Assembly: GCA_963741355.1 (NCBI GenBank)
Contig: CAVUIG010000010.1
Location: forward strand, 17,876-81,875
Direction: 5' to 3'
Origin: CAIWHR01 sp963741355
GTDB lineage: Bacteria; Pseudomonadota; Gammaproteobacteria; Burkholderiales; Casimicrobiaceae
Length of the DNA stretch: 64,000 nt
Shown: in pieces, positions 7,921-17,787 of the stretch
Position numbering within the stretch: position 1 is the first letter of the stretch
Layout: every line of letters starts with the position of its first letter
The notes under the pieces: model-generated
Seen by the model: the letters and a program-made list of their open reading frames with translations, nothing else
Told to the model about the DNA's origin: nothing
The model's database searches: none
Position numbers and translations under genes: made by a program

Positions 7921-10900
7921 TCAGGCCGGCGCGGCGAGCGAGAGCATTTCGCGCAGGTTGCGGATCAGCTCCTCTTCCTGGAACGGCTTGCCGAGGAAGA
8001 GGTCGACGCCGAGCTCGCGCGCGCGGTTGCGGTGCTTTTCCGCGGTGCGCGAGGTGATCATCACGATCGGAATGTGAGCGTTGCGCGGATCGCTCTTGAT
8101 CGTCTTCGTGAACTCGAATCCGTCCATGCGCGGCATCTCGATGTCGAGCAGGATGACGTCCGGCCGCTCGACGTCGAGTAGCTGCAGCGCGTCGACACCG
8201 TCCCGCGCCGTGACGACGCGGAATCCCGCGCGCGTCAGCAGGCGTCCCGTGATCTTGCGCACCGTGAGCGAGTCGTCGACGATCATCGCCAGCGGCACCG
8301 CGGCGGCGGCCGCCTCGATCTTGGTGGTGACGCGCTCGGCATGCGGGTCGAACGCCGGCACGCTGGCACGCTGCGCGAGCTGGACCGGGTTGATGATCAG
8401 CACGATCTCGCCGGTGCCGAGCACGGTGGCGCCGGCGATGCCCGACACCCGCGCGAGCTGCGGCCCGATGTTCTTGACCACGACTTCCTGGTTGCCGACC
8501 ATCTCGTCGACGTGGATCGCGGCGGTGCTCTGGCCGGCACGCAGAAGCAGCAGCGGGTTGAAGCGCGCGGTCTCCGGATTGTGCTGCGAGTCGCCGAGCA
8601 GCCGCGGCAGGTAGAACAGCGGATACGAGACACCCTTCCACTCGACCTGGTGCTGCACGTACGCGCTGAGCAGCGCTTCCGCCTTGACCTGCTGCACCTG
8701 CTCGACCATCGGCGCCGGCAGCGCCCAGAGCCGTCCGCCGGCACGCACGAGCACGGCCTGGGCAACGGCGAGCGTCAGCGGCAGATAGAGGAGGAACGTG
8801 GTGCCGCGGCCCGGCCGCGACGACACTTCGACGCGACCGCCCAGCGCCGCGATCTCGGCGCGCACGACGTCCATTCCGATGCCGCGGCCCGATACCTGGG
8901 TGACCTTGGTCGCCGTCGAGAAGCCGGGCTCGAAGATGAACTCGATCAGGTTCGCGTCGGTCGGCTGCGCGTCGGCGGCGACGCGGCCGAGCGCGACCGC
9001 CTTCGCGCGAATCTGCGCGAAATCGAGGCCGGCGCCGTCGTCGGCGATCTCGATCGCGATTTCGTTGCCGACCTGGCGCACGCTGACCGTGATCTCCCCG
9101 GTCTCCGGCTTGCCCGCGTCGACGCGCGCCGCGCGCGGCTCCACGCCGTGGTCGAGCGCGTTGCGCAGCAGGTGCTCGAGCGGGCCGGCAAGCTTTTCCA
9201 GCACCGACCGGTCGAGCTCGACCTGGCCGCCGCGGATCTCGAGGTTCGCCCGCTTGTCGAGCTCCTTCGCGGTGGCGCGCATGATCCGGTAGAGGCGCTC
9301 CGACATGCTGGCAAACGGAACGGTGCGAATCGAGAACAGCTGTTGCTGCACCTCGCGCGAGAGCCGCGCCTGCGCGACCAGCGCGGCGTCGGCGTCGTCG
9401 AGGTTCTTCAGCAGCGACTGCTGGACCGTGGAGACGTCGTTGACGCCCTCCGCCAGCGAGCGGGTCAGCTCCTGGAAGCGCGTATAGCGGTCGAATTCCA
9501 GCGGGTCGAAGCCCTCCGCCGCCTCGCCGACCTGCGACATCCGCGACTGGATCTGCGATTCGCCCTGGATCTCGATCTCGCGCACCTGCGTGCGGAGCCG
9601 GATCACGCTCCCCGTCAATTCGAGCAGGTTGCTCTTGAGCGCGCGGAGCTCGCCCTCGACGCGCGCCCGGGTGATCGCAACCTCGCCGGCCTCGTTGACC
9701 AGCCGGTCGATGAGGTCGGCGCGCACGCGCAAGAGGGGCCGCTGCGCAGCGTCGATTTCGACGGCGGATGCCGCCTGCGTCGCGCTCGCCGGCGCGGCGG
9801 GCACCGCGACGCCCGGTGCTGCCGCGGACATCGGGACCACGATCGGCCGCTCGGCAGCCGGCGGCGCGCCGGTGGTCGTGGCGGTTTCCGGAGCCGGCGC
9901 CGCTTCCGGCGCGAATACGCCGGGCGAAACCCATGGCAGCGCGACGTTGATCTTGCCTTCGCGCAATGCTTCCAGCACGAACGCGATGCGATCGAGGTCG
10001 TCGTCGAGCGCGTCGAACAGTGCCGGCGTCGCCGCGACGAGCGCATCGCCGGCGACCAGGCGCGATTCCATCAGGTGCGTGAGCTCGCCGAGACGCATCG
10101 CGCCCGCCATCCGGGCGCTGCCCTTGAACGTGTGCAGCGTGCGGCGCAGCTTGCTCGCGTGCTCGTCGTTGCCCGGCTGGCGGCGCCACGCGCGGAGCTC
10201 TTCGCCCGCCTGCGGAAAGAGCTCGGTCGCCTCGTCGAGGAAGATCGGCAGCACATCACGGTCGACGTCGTCGTGCACGCCGACAAGGGGGTCGACCGCG
10301 ACGTCGGGCACCGCCTCGGCCGCGGCAGCCGGCGCGGTCGTGGCGGGCGCCCTCGCCTGCGTCGCGGCCGCCGCGGGCGGAGCCGCCGGCCGAAGCTCGG
10401 TCACGGGCGCCGGTCTCGATGCATGCTCGGGCGGCGCCTCCGGCACCTCGATCGCAGGGGCGACCGGTGCTTCGCTCGCGTGCTCTTCGTCGTGCAGCGC
10501 GCGCGCGGCTTCGCGCTCGGCATGGGCTTCGGCGTCGGCAAGCCCGAGCTCGGGCGTCGCCTCCTGGCGCAGCGTCTCGAGCTCCTGCTGGATTTCGGCG
10601 GCCTCGACGGCATCCGAGGCGGTGAAGCTCGCGCGCGCATGCACACGGCCGACCAGCGCGCGCAGGCCCTCGATGGCGCGCGCGAGGATCGGCTGGGCGG
10701 CGCCCGGCAGCGGCGTGCCGCGCTCGGCGAGCCCGATGAGGCACTGCTCCAGCGACTTCGCGGTGGTGGCGATCAGCGGAAAGCCGCCGGTCCGATGAAT
10801 GCCGCATAGCGTGTGGCTCGCGCGCACCATTTCCGCGGACGGAAGTTGATGCGAGTCGAACTGGAGGATTTCCTGCTCGCGCGCGAGCGTGGCGAGGTGC

Positions 10901-13755
10901 TGGTCGGCCTCGTCCATCAGGATCTGGAAGAGCGTCGCGGAGAGCATGACGTCGCCGACGGCGATCTCGTCGGATTCCGCCTGCGCCTGCGGCTGGGCGC
11001 TGTGCTCGGGTGGCGGTGTCGAGGCGGACTCGAGCTCCGGCAATGCCTCCGGCGCGATCGCGATTTCCGCGACCGGATCGGTGCGGACGGCGGAACGCGC
11101 GGAGCGCTCGCCCACGGCATCGAACAGCGAAATCACCTGCGGTGAGGACCCCTCCTGCGACGAGCCCAGCTCGGGCAGCGCGAAGAGCTCGACTTCCTCG
11201 GAAGGGTCGGGAGACTCGACGGGTCCGGCCGCGACGGGAACGTCGGCGGCGGGCTCCGGTGCCGCAGGCGTGGGTTTCAGCGCCGACTCGCGGCCCTGCG
11301 GCAGCTCGGCCTCGACCGCCTCGATCGCGGCGTGCAGCACCGCGGGATCGACGGCGACGCGCCCGTTCGCGGAGATCGCCTCGACCCACGCGGTGAACTC
11401 GCGGTGCGCGGTCGCGATCATCGCGAGCGCCTCGGGCGTGACCGTGTGGTCGTCCTCGAGCAGCCGGTTCAGGATCTTTTCGACGGCGAAGGCGAGCTCG
11501 CCCAGCTCGACCAGGCCGACCATGCGTCCGCTGCCCTTCAGCGTGTGGAATTGTCGGCGGACTGTGCGCAGCGCCTCGCGATCGCCGGGGTTGCCTTCGA
11601 GCGCATGACGCTGCTCGTCGACCGTCTGGAGCACCTCGCCCGCCTCCGCGAGATAGATGCCGACGAGCTCCGCGTCGAGCCCGGTCGCGTCGGTGTCGAG
11701 CAGCCGCTGCGTTTCCTCGGAGATCGCGGGGGCCGGCGCCGCACCGCCGCTTTCCGCGATCGCCTCGACGGCGGCCGCGAGGTCGCCCGCGCCGCCCGCC
11801 TCGAGCTCGTTCAGCGCGACTTCGGCCTGCAGGATGAGCCCCTCGTCGCCGATCAGCTCGGCGTCGTCGCGCAGGCTCGCGAGCTTCGCCCGCAGCGATT
11901 CGCGGATCGCGGCGTCGGCGGGCGCGTGCCGGATTTCCTCGACGAGCTGCGGCAGCGCGTTGCGCAGTTCCTTCACCGCCGCCTCGGCGGAATCGCTGCG
12001 GTCGTCGGCGGCGAGCTTCGGCGCCTCGCCGAGGCGCTTCGCAAGCAGCGGCGCGATCAGGCGTTCGCGGTCCGGCCGCTGCTGCTCGACCGCCTCGATG
12101 TAGAACCCCAGTCCGGACAGCGCTTCGGCCAGGAGCTCGAGGTCCTCGTTGGGTACCTCGGTCTCCGGATCCGCGTACGTGTCGATCTGCGCTTCGCAAA
12201 GCCCGAGCAGCCGTTCCGCGTCGTCGAGGCCCAGCATGCGCAGCGCGCCGCGGATCTGCTGGCTGTCCTTGGTGAGCGTCGCGAGCTCCGCGCGCTTCGA
12301 GCTGTCGCGGAAGAACGCGTCGAGCACCTGTTCCATGTGGCGCAGGTTGGTCTGGATCTCGCGGCCGACCTGCGCCAGCAGAAGACGCTCCTGCGCGCGC
12401 TTGGACATCTCGTCCAGCAGCGGCGCGGCGGCGCCCCCCGGGGCGGGCCGCGCGAGCTGCGCGGCGCCGAGCCGCGCGATCATCGCCTCGACCTGCTTCG
12501 GAAAATCGGGCGACAGGTTCGCGTAGTTCTCGAAGGCGCTCTCCGCGAGCAGGATCCCGGTCGCGTATTCCATCGCGAACGATTCCGACACGGATGGCGG
12601 GAGCTTGTTGAGACGCTCGACCAGCGCCGCGGTGAGCTTCATCAGCGCACCGTTGCCGACCTCGGCGGCGTGCTTGTGCACCGACGCGAGCGTCTGCTTG
12701 AGCTTCGGCAGGTTCTCCGGTCGCCCCGAGGTGAACTTGAGCCAGGCATCCTTGGCCGCATTGAGCAGCTCGCGCGCGTCGCGCAGATGCGGCTGGATGC
12801 GCACGAGGTCGGCGTTGAGCACCTCGGCCGAGGGGATGAGCCCGCCAAGCTTGAAGCCGCGCTGCACCGCCTGCACCGAAGGCGCGATCGGCGCGCTGAT
12901 CGCGACGTAATAGAGCACTTCGCGGCGCAGGCGGTCGGCGACCTTGCCCGAGCCTTCGACGACGCGACGGATCTGCAGGTCGACGCGCGCGGCGAGCTGC
13001 TTCACGCCGAATCCGGATTCGAGCCCGCGCTCGACCAGTGCGTCGAGCAGCGCGCCGACGGTCCACCAGAACGCGCGCAGGTTCTGCTGCGTGGTCGCGC
13101 TCTCGATGCCGGCGACCGCGTCGCGCATCGTCTTCGCGCCCTCGTCGTCGCCGCGCAGCCATGCGAGGAGGCCGCGCTGGTACAGGCGGCGCTGCTTCAC
13201 CATGAACGACGGCAGCTTGTTGGGCGGAATCACCTGCGGCGCCGCGAGCCGCGGCGCCCGCGGGCCGAGATCGGGATAGAACAGATCGGTGGGCGCCGAG
13301 GCCCTGACCCCGCGCGAGCGCTGCATCAGCTCGTATTCGGGGAAGAGCCTGAGCGGAACGGGCGGCGCGCCCTTGACGAGCTCGTCGAGGAAGATCCGCA
13401 GCTTGCGGCAGGCCTTGTCGACGAGATCGCATACCGGCGCCACCTTGCCCGGCTCGAGATCGGCGAGGAGCGAGAGCTGCCGCTCGATCTCGTCGCTGTA
13501 GGCGACCACCGCATCGAGCCCGACCATCTGGATCGCGCCCGCCGCCTGGTGGACGTGGGTGCGCGCGTGCTTCAGCGGCGACGGGTCGGCCGGCGCCGCA
13601 CGAAACGCCGCGAGCGACTCGATGCCGCGCGTCAGCGCCTGGTCGATCTCACCCTGGACCCACGAGAGGGGGCCAAGGTCGAATTCGCTTATGGAGTCGG
13701 TCGCCACGATGATTTCGCCGGATTCTCGACGCTTGAGCAAGAACCGCGCCTGCAC
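7921..13755 (-). CDS. chpA: Hybrid histidine kinase ChpA/PilL of the Pil-Chp chemosensory system
   Basis: Very large CheA-type kinase, 1,944 aa, intact. Likely histidine phosphotransfer (HPt) sites: a degenerate N-terminal one (HVHQAAGA, about residue 68), FHTLKGSGRM (about 737), SHTLCGIH (about 980) and LHTFKGSARM (about 1207). Ala/Pro/Glu-rich linkers follow. Then come the dimerisation helices (RADLIDRLVNEAGEV), the ATPase domain (LEHLLRNALDHG, then GRGIGMDVV), a CheW-like domain and a C-terminal receiver (MIVDDS, LLDIEMPRMDG, KPF). It controls type IV pilus motors and cAMP-type surface responses in characterised relatives. It is last in pilG-H-I-J-chpA. The annotated start is GTG 13755; GTG 13707 (just before TDSISEFDLGPLSW) is an alternative. 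Confidence 0.93.
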   Translation of the reverse strand: MQARFLLKRRESGEIIVATDSISEFDLGPLSWVQGEIDQALTRGIESLAAFRAAPADPSPLKHARTHVHQAAGAIQMVGLDAVVAYSDEIERQLSLLADLEPGKVAPVCDLVDKACRKLRIFLDELVKGAPPVPLRLFPEYELMQRSRGVRASAPTDLFYPDLGPRAPRLAAPQVIPPNKLPSFMVKQRRLYQRGLLAWLRGDDEGAKTMRDAVAGIESATTQQNLRAFWWTVGALLDALVERGLESGFGVKQLAARVDLQIRRVVEGSGKVADRLRREVLYYVAISAPIAPSVQAVQRGFKLGGLIPSAEVLNADLVRIQPHLRDARELLNAAKDAWLKFTSGRPENLPKLKQTLASVHKHAAEVGNGALMKLTAALVERLNKLPPSVSESFAMEYATGILLAESAFENYANLSPDFPKQVEAMIARLGAAQLARPAPGGAAAPLLDEMSKRAQERLLLAQVGREIQTNLRHMEQVLDAFFRDSSKRAELATLTKDSQQIRGALRMLGLDDAERLLGLCEAQIDTYADPETEVPNEDLELLAEALSGLGFYIEAVEQQRPDRERLIAPLLAKRLGEAPKLAADDRSDSAEAAVKELRNALPQLVEEIRHAPADAAIRESLRAKLASLRDDAELIGDEGLILQAEVALNELEAGGAGDLAAAVEAIAESGGAAPAPAISEETQRLLDTDATGLDAELVGIYLAEAGEVLQTVDEQRHALEGNPGDREALRTVRRQFHTLKGSGRMVGLVELGELAFAVEKILNRLLEDDHTVTPEALAMIATAHREFTAWVEAISANGRVAVDPAVLHAAIEAVEAELPQGRESALKPTPAAPEPAADVPVAAGPVESPDPSEEVELFALPELGSSQEGSSPQVISLFDAVGERSARSAVRTDPVAEIAIAPEALPELESASTPPPEHSAQPQAQAESDEIAVGDVMLSATLFQILMDEADQHLATLAREQEILQFDSHQLPSAEMVRASHTLCGIHRTGGFPLIATTAKSLEQCLIGLAERGTPLPGAAQPILARAIEGLRALVGRVHARASFTASDAVEAAEIQQELETLRQEATPELGLADAEAHAEREAARALHDEEHASEAPVAPAIEVPEAPPEHASRPAPVTELRPAAPPAAAATQARAPATTAPAAAAEAVPDVAVDPLVGVHDDVDRDVLPIFLDEATELFPQAGEELRAWRRQPGNDEHASKLRRTLHTFKGSARMAGAMRLGELTHLMESRLVAGDALVAATPALFDALDDDLDRIAFVLEALREGKINVALPWVSPGVFAPEAAPAPETATTTGAPPAAERPIVVPMSAAAPGVAVPAAPASATQAASAVEIDAAQRPLLRVRADLIDRLVNEAGEVAITRARVEGELRALKSNLLELTGSVIRLRTQVREIEIQGESQIQSRMSQVGEAAEGFDPLEFDRYTRFQELTRSLAEGVNDVSTVQQSLLKNLDDADAALVAQARLSREVQQQLFSIRTVPFASMSERLYRIMRATAKELDKRANLEIRGGQVELDRSVLEKLAGPLEHLLRNALDHGVEPRAARVDAGKPETGEITVSVRQVGNEIAIEIADDGAGLDFAQIRAKAVALGRVAADAQPTDANLIEFIFEPGFSTATKVTQVSGRGIGMDVVRAEIAALGGRVEVSSRPGRGTTFLLYLPLTLAVAQAVLVRAGGRLWALPAPMVEQVQQVKAEALLSAYVQHQVEWKGVSYPLFYLPRLLGDSQHNPETARFNPLLLLRAGQSTAAIHVDEMVGNQEVVVKNIGPQLARVSGIAGATVLGTGEIVLIINPVQLAQRASVPAFDPHAERVTTKIEAAAAAVPLAMIVDDSLTVRKITGRLLTRAGFRVVTARDGVDALQLLDVERPDVILLDIEMPRMDGFEFTKTIKSDPRNAHIPIVMITSRTAEKHRNRARELGVDLFLGKPFQEEELIRNLREMLSLAAPA

Positions 13756-13794
13756 CGCGAAACGGCGCTGCGCCGGCCCGCCCCTCGCCAGCCG

Positions 13795-15996
13795 CTAGAC
13801 CTTGAACCCCGCGACCGAGCTGCGCAGCTCGGCCGCGAGCCGCGTCAGCTGGCCGATCGACACATTCGTCTGCTTGGTGCCCTCCGTCGTCTCCTCGGTG
13901 ATCTTGAGGATGCCCTGCATGCCGCGCGTCACGTCGGACACCGATGTCGACTGCTTCTGAGTCTGCGCCGAGATGCCGCCGATGAGCTCGGCCAGCTCGC
14001 GCGACACCCGCCGGATCTCGTCCAGGGCCTGACCGGCCGCGTCGGACAGCTTCGTTCCCTCGACCACGCCGACCGTCGACTTCTCCATGGCCGCCACCGC
14101 GTCCTGCGTGTCCGCCTGAATCGTCTTCACGATCGCCTCGATCTGCTTCGTCGCCTCGCCGGAGCGCTCCGCGAGCCGCTGCACTTCCTCGGCGACCACC
14201 GTGAATCCGCGGCCCGCCTCGCCCGCCGATGCCGCCTGGATGGCGGCGTTCAGCGCGAGCACGTTCGTCTGCTCGGTGATGTCCGAGATGAGCTCGACGA
14301 TCTCGCCGATCTCCAGCGACGATTCGCCGAGCCGCTTGATGCGCTTCGACGTGTCCTGGATCTGCGTCCGGATCTCGTTCATGCCGGCGATCTGGTTCTG
14401 CACCGACTGCGCGCCCTTCTCGGCGGCGGCGAGCGACTGCTGCGCCACGCGGGCCGACTGCGCCGCGCTCTGCGACACCTCGCTGATCGACTGCGCCATC
14501 TGCAGCACCGACGACGACGCCTGCTGGATCTCCTTGTTCTGCCGCTGCGACGCCTCGTAGAGGCGGTTGGAGATCGCCTGTGCGTCCTGCGTCGCCTTGG
14601 CCACCTGGTCGGTCGCCGAGTTGATCCCCTTCACCAGCGTGCGCAGTTCCTCGATCGTGAAATTGATGGAGTCCGCGATCGCGCCCGTCACGTCCTCGGT
14701 CACCGACGCCTGCACGGTGAGATCACCGTCGGCGAGGTTGCCCATCTCGTTCAGCAGCCGGAGAATCGCCTCCTGGTTGCGCTTGTTCTCCTGCTCGCTC
14801 TCGACCGCGCGCATCCGCGAGTCGTCGAGGAACACCTTGCCGAGCAGAAGCAGCGCGGCGAACCCCAGCACCGCGAAGACGATCGCGGCCCACAGCGTGA
14901 ACGTCCGCGTGCGTCCGCCGCCCTCGAAACTGTCGGCAAGCTGCGTGGTCTCGTTCAGCAGGGCCTCGGACTCGCTGTTCACCGCGCGTGCCGCCTGCTT
15001 CGCGGTGACCAGCCGGTTCATGTTCTGCAGGATCGCGCTCACGCCGGCGTCGTAATTGGCGAACCGCTTCGTGAGCTCCACCAGCGTCGTGCGCGCCTCT
15101 TCGTTGTGGACGCCCGGCAGCCGCAGCGCCTCGCTGCCCTTGAGGAGGCCGTTCAGGATCTCGCGGAACGTGCCGGCGTCCTTGCCGAGCAGGAACGCGA
15201 CCTCGGGATCGATTTCCTCGGACGACGCGAGCGCGTTGGCGTTCTTGCCGATCCGCTGCGACAGCACGGCGAGCTGGTTCGCGTACTCGACCTCGCGCAG
15301 ACTGCCGCCTCCCTGGCCGATCTGCTGCCCCGCCTGCTGCGCGAGCTCCAGGATCGCCGTATTGCCCTGGTTGATGGTCTCGAGTCCCTTGGCGAGCGAG
15401 GTGAGGCTCTGCTGGTTGTCGAGGACGCGCCCGGCATTGACGTCGACCCGGACCCAGCGCTCCTTGATCGCCTGCAGCATCTTCATCGTCGAATCGTCCT
15501 GCCCGGCGTCGAGCGACACGCCCTTGACCGTGCCCCCCGCCAGCAGCGGGTCGAGGTCGTTGCGGAATCGTTCGCGGCTGTCCTTCACCGCGGCGAAGGC
15601 GGCGCTCTGTCCCTGCGCGGCCAGCGCGGTGCCCCGCGCGAGCCGTTGCGAGAGCATCTGCATTTCGGTTGCCGTCGACGCCATCGCCGCGCCCTGCGCC
15701 GCCACCCGCGCGTCGAAGATCACCATCAGGACCGCCAGGACGAGGAACAGCAGCATGACGCCGCCCAGCACCTGAATCTGCCGCACGATCGGGAGGTGCC
15801 CGATGAGCGGAATCCGCCACGGCGCCGCGACCTCGTTCTTCGCCGCACGCAGCTGGTCCATGATCGAGACCGAGGCCAGCGGGTCGTAACCCGACGTGCC
15901 GGCACGCACCTGCGTCGTCGGCATGTCGAGGTCCAACGGCTGATCGGCGTTCTTGCCGGCGCCGAAGAGTTTCGGCAATTTCAGGTTGAGCGCCAT
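13795..15996 (-). CDS. pilJ: Type IV pilus methyl-accepting chemotaxis protein PilJ
   Basis: Chemoreceptor of 733 aa. A cytoplasmic N-terminus precedes a first membrane helix (VLGGVMLLFLVLAVLMVIF, about residue 80). A long periplasmic PilJ-type helical sensor follows, then a second membrane helix (LWAAIVFAVLGFAALLLLG, about 360), HAMP, and the conserved signalling tip with QTNVLALNAAIQAA. GGAGGAACA sits directly before ATG 15996. Known PilJ proteins sense pilin or surface contact and signal through ChpA. Although called methyl-accepting, no CheR or CheB homologue is encoded beside it. Confidence 0.95.
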   Translation of the reverse strand: MALNLKLPKLFGAGKNADQPLDLDMPTTQVRAGTSGYDPLASVSIMDQLRAAKNEVAAPWRIPLIGHLPIVRQIQVLGGVMLLFLVLAVLMVIFDARVAAQGAAMASTATEMQMLSQRLARGTALAAQGQSAAFAAVKDSRERFRNDLDPLLAGGTVKGVSLDAGQDDSTMKMLQAIKERWVRVDVNAGRVLDNQQSLTSLAKGLETINQGNTAILELAQQAGQQIGQGGGSLREVEYANQLAVLSQRIGKNANALASSEEIDPEVAFLLGKDAGTFREILNGLLKGSEALRLPGVHNEEARTTLVELTKRFANYDAGVSAILQNMNRLVTAKQAARAVNSESEALLNETTQLADSFEGGGRTRTFTLWAAIVFAVLGFAALLLLGKVFLDDSRMRAVESEQENKRNQEAILRLLNEMGNLADGDLTVQASVTEDVTGAIADSINFTIEELRTLVKGINSATDQVAKATQDAQAISNRLYEASQRQNKEIQQASSSVLQMAQSISEVSQSAAQSARVAQQSLAAAEKGAQSVQNQIAGMNEIRTQIQDTSKRIKRLGESSLEIGEIVELISDITEQTNVLALNAAIQAASAGEAGRGFTVVAEEVQRLAERSGEATKQIEAIVKTIQADTQDAVAAMEKSTVGVVEGTKLSDAAGQALDEIRRVSRELAELIGGISAQTQKQSTSVSDVTRGMQGILKITEETTEGTKQTNVSIGQLTRLAAELRSSVAGFKV

Positions 15997-16065
15997 TGTT
16001 CCTCCGGGTATTGCATTCGCATCCGCAGCACAGCGGGTTTGTAGTTTTCGCTTGTCATCAGCAGT

Positions 16066-16596
16066 CTAGAGCCCGACGCGCAGGAAATTGGAATCCTTGG
16101 CGAGGAGCGCGAGGTCGATCTCCTGCCACACGGCGCCGTCGGCATCCATCCATCGCTGTCCATACCATGCCGGCGCCTCGCCCGGCGGCGATGCCGGCGC
16201 GAGCTCGGCGATGCTGCGAAGCCCCAGCACGCGCTCGACGACGAGGCCGGCCTTGAAGTCGCCCACGCGCGGGCCGAACAGCAGAAGTCTCGCCTGGCCC
16301 GGACTCGTGGCGGCAGGATTGGCGCCGTGCCCCAGGAATCCGCTGAAGTCGATCACGCTGTAGAGATTGCCGCGAATGTTGGCGATGCCGAGGAACCATG
16401 CCTGGGTGAGCGGCACCGTCGCCACCGCCGGCGTTGCGATCACCTCGCCCGCGTCGGCCAGGCGGATCAGCCACTGCGAGCCGGCGCAGGCGAGCCCCAG
16501 CCGCGAGGACTCGACCTGCGCGGCGGTCTTGCTCGCGAGACGGGTGGCCAGTTCCTGCTGGAACGACCGGAGATCGAGTTTGGCGGCGCGGGCCAT
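16066..16596 (-). CDS. pilI: CheW-like coupling protein PilI
   Basis: CheW-domain adaptor of 176 aa coupling PilJ to ChpA. Visible features include GSQWLIRLADAGEVI, the conserved SH3-like segment TQAWFLGIANIRGNLYSVID, and a C-terminal WQEIDLALL. It lies between pilH and pilJ with short gaps (about 24 and 69 bp) on the same strand. Length and position match PilI of the Pseudomonas Pil-Chp cluster. Confidence 0.93.
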   Translation of the reverse strand: MARAAKLDLRSFQQELATRLASKTAAQVESSRLGLACAGSQWLIRLADAGEVIATPAVATVPLTQAWFLGIANIRGNLYSVIDFSGFLGHGANPAATSPGQARLLLFGPRVGDFKAGLVVERVLGLRSIAELAPASPPGEAPAWYGQRWMDADGAVWQEIDLALLAKDSNFLRVGL

Positions 16597-16620
16597 GAGG
16601 CGGTTCGCGTGGGAGGTCGA

Positions 16621-16986
16621 TCAGCCGAGCGCGACGATCTTCGCCAGCAGCTCGTCCTTGTTGATCGGCTTCACGACGTAGTCGCGCGCGCCCTGGCGCA
16701 TGCCCCAGATCTTGTCGGTCTCCTGGCTCTTCGACGTGCACAGGATGATCGGGATGGTCCTCGTCTCGGCATCGCGGCTGATCGCGCGCGTCGCCTGAAA
16801 GCCGTTGAGCCCGGGCATGACCACATCCATCAGGATGAGGTCGGGATGGACCTGCCGCGCCTTCAGGATCGCGTCCTCGCCGTTGTCGCTGGCGACGACC
16901 TCGTAGCCGGCCTTCGACAGCATGTCGTTCAACACGTGCCGCTCGGTCGGCGAATCATCGACGATCAGAATTCTCTTGATTGCCAT
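16621..16986 (-). CDS. pilH: CheY-like response regulator PilH
   Basis: Single receiver domain of 121 aa: acidic pair in LIVDDSPTE, phosphoacceptor Asp in LILMDVVMPG, Thr/Ser in ILCTSKSQE and Lys in VVKPINKDEL. No output domain, so it acts by protein interaction. In Pil-Chp systems PilH opposes or sinks phosphoryl flow, relating to pilus retraction. GGGCAGGAGCA precedes ATG 16986. It follows pilG and precedes pilI. Confidence 0.93.
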   Translation of the reverse strand: MAIKRILIVDDSPTERHVLNDMLSKAGYEVVASDNGEDAILKARQVHPDLILMDVVMPGLNGFQATRAISRDAETRTIPIILCTSKSQETDKIWGMRQGARDYVVKPINKDELLAKIVALG

Positions 16987-17053
16987 TGCTCCTGCCCTGT
17001 TTCACCCATCCCCAGCGGCGGGTCCGCGCCCGCCGGTGACCCGGCCCGGCTTC

Positions 17054-17455
17054 TCACGCGGCGGCCGCGCGCTTCACGTGCGCGGCGACGGCCTTGAGCA
17101 GGCTTTCTTTGGTAAACGGCTTCGTCAGATATTGATCCGATCCGACCATGCGCCCGCGCGCCCGGTCGAACAGGCCGTCCTTCGACGACAGCATGACCAC
17201 CGGCGTGCCGTGGAACTTCGAATTCTTCTTGATGAGCGCGCAGGTCTGGTACCCGTCAAGGCGCGGCATCATGATGTCGACGAAAATGATCGACGGCTGG
17301 TGATCGGTGATTTTGGCGAGCGCGTCAAAGCCATCCTCGGCGAGGATGACCGTGCAGCCCGCCTGCAGCAAAAAGATCTCGGCGCTGCGGCGAATGGTGT
17401 TCGAGTCGTCGATCACCATTACCTTGACGCCAGACAGTGTATTCGGCTCCGCCAA
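17054..17455 (-). CDS. pilG: CheY-like response regulator PilG
   Basis: Single receiver domain of 133 aa with MVIDDSNTIRRSAEIFL, phosphoacceptor Asp in IIFVDIMMPRLDG, VVMLSSKDG and YLTKPFTKE, close to PilG of the type IV pilus chemosensory pathway. The start is TTG at 17455, supported by GGGAGAA seven bases upstream; no ATG is available before the conserved core. It heads the pilGHIJ-chpA operon, so the operon promoter should lie in 17456-17787. Confidence 0.92.
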   Translation of the reverse strand: MAEPNTLSGVKVMVIDDSNTIRRSAEIFLLQAGCTVILAEDGFDALAKITDHQPSIIFVDIMMPRLDGYQTCALIKKNSKFHGTPVVMLSSKDGLFDRARGRMVGSDQYLTKPFTKESLLKAVAAHVKRAAAA

Positions 17456-17787
17456 CGTATTCTCCCGTTCGGGCCCCTCCGCGCCGGCGCCGCGTCAATT
17501 GGGCGCCGCGCGTCCCGGGGCAAGTTTGCCATGACCGAAGCCTGTTGACTAGAGCATAAACCTTGCCGGAATCGGCTTCGCGGGCCTGATCCGACTGTTT
17601 TTGCAACACCTGAGCAAGTTTTCCCGCCAAAACTGCCGTGGCGCGGCAGTGGCGGACGCCGGGCGTCCGCTTCACCGCAGCAAGGAAGTGCGCGAAATGA
17701 CGCTCCGCGGCAGGATCCATCGCACGGCCCGCACGATTTCGCAGCGCCCGCAGGCCGTGCCGCAGGCGCGCCGACGGGTCTCGCCGG
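17456..17787. other. Intergenic region between pilG and ilvA
   Basis: No convincing gene on either strand. It must hold the promoter of the pil operon, but I see no strong sigma-70 or sigma-54 match. A Gln/Thr-rich AT patch around 17596-17630 (TTTTTGCAAC and CAAGTTTTCCCGCC) is the most promoter-like part. Confidence 0.4.

Noticed and set aside
11332..16044. A 1,570-codon open frame on the plus strand opposite chpA and pilJ
   Set aside because: The minus strand encodes unmistakable ChpA and PilJ domains; the plus frame is Arg/Leu/Asp-rich with no family resemblance, as expected for antisense frames in GC-rich DNA.
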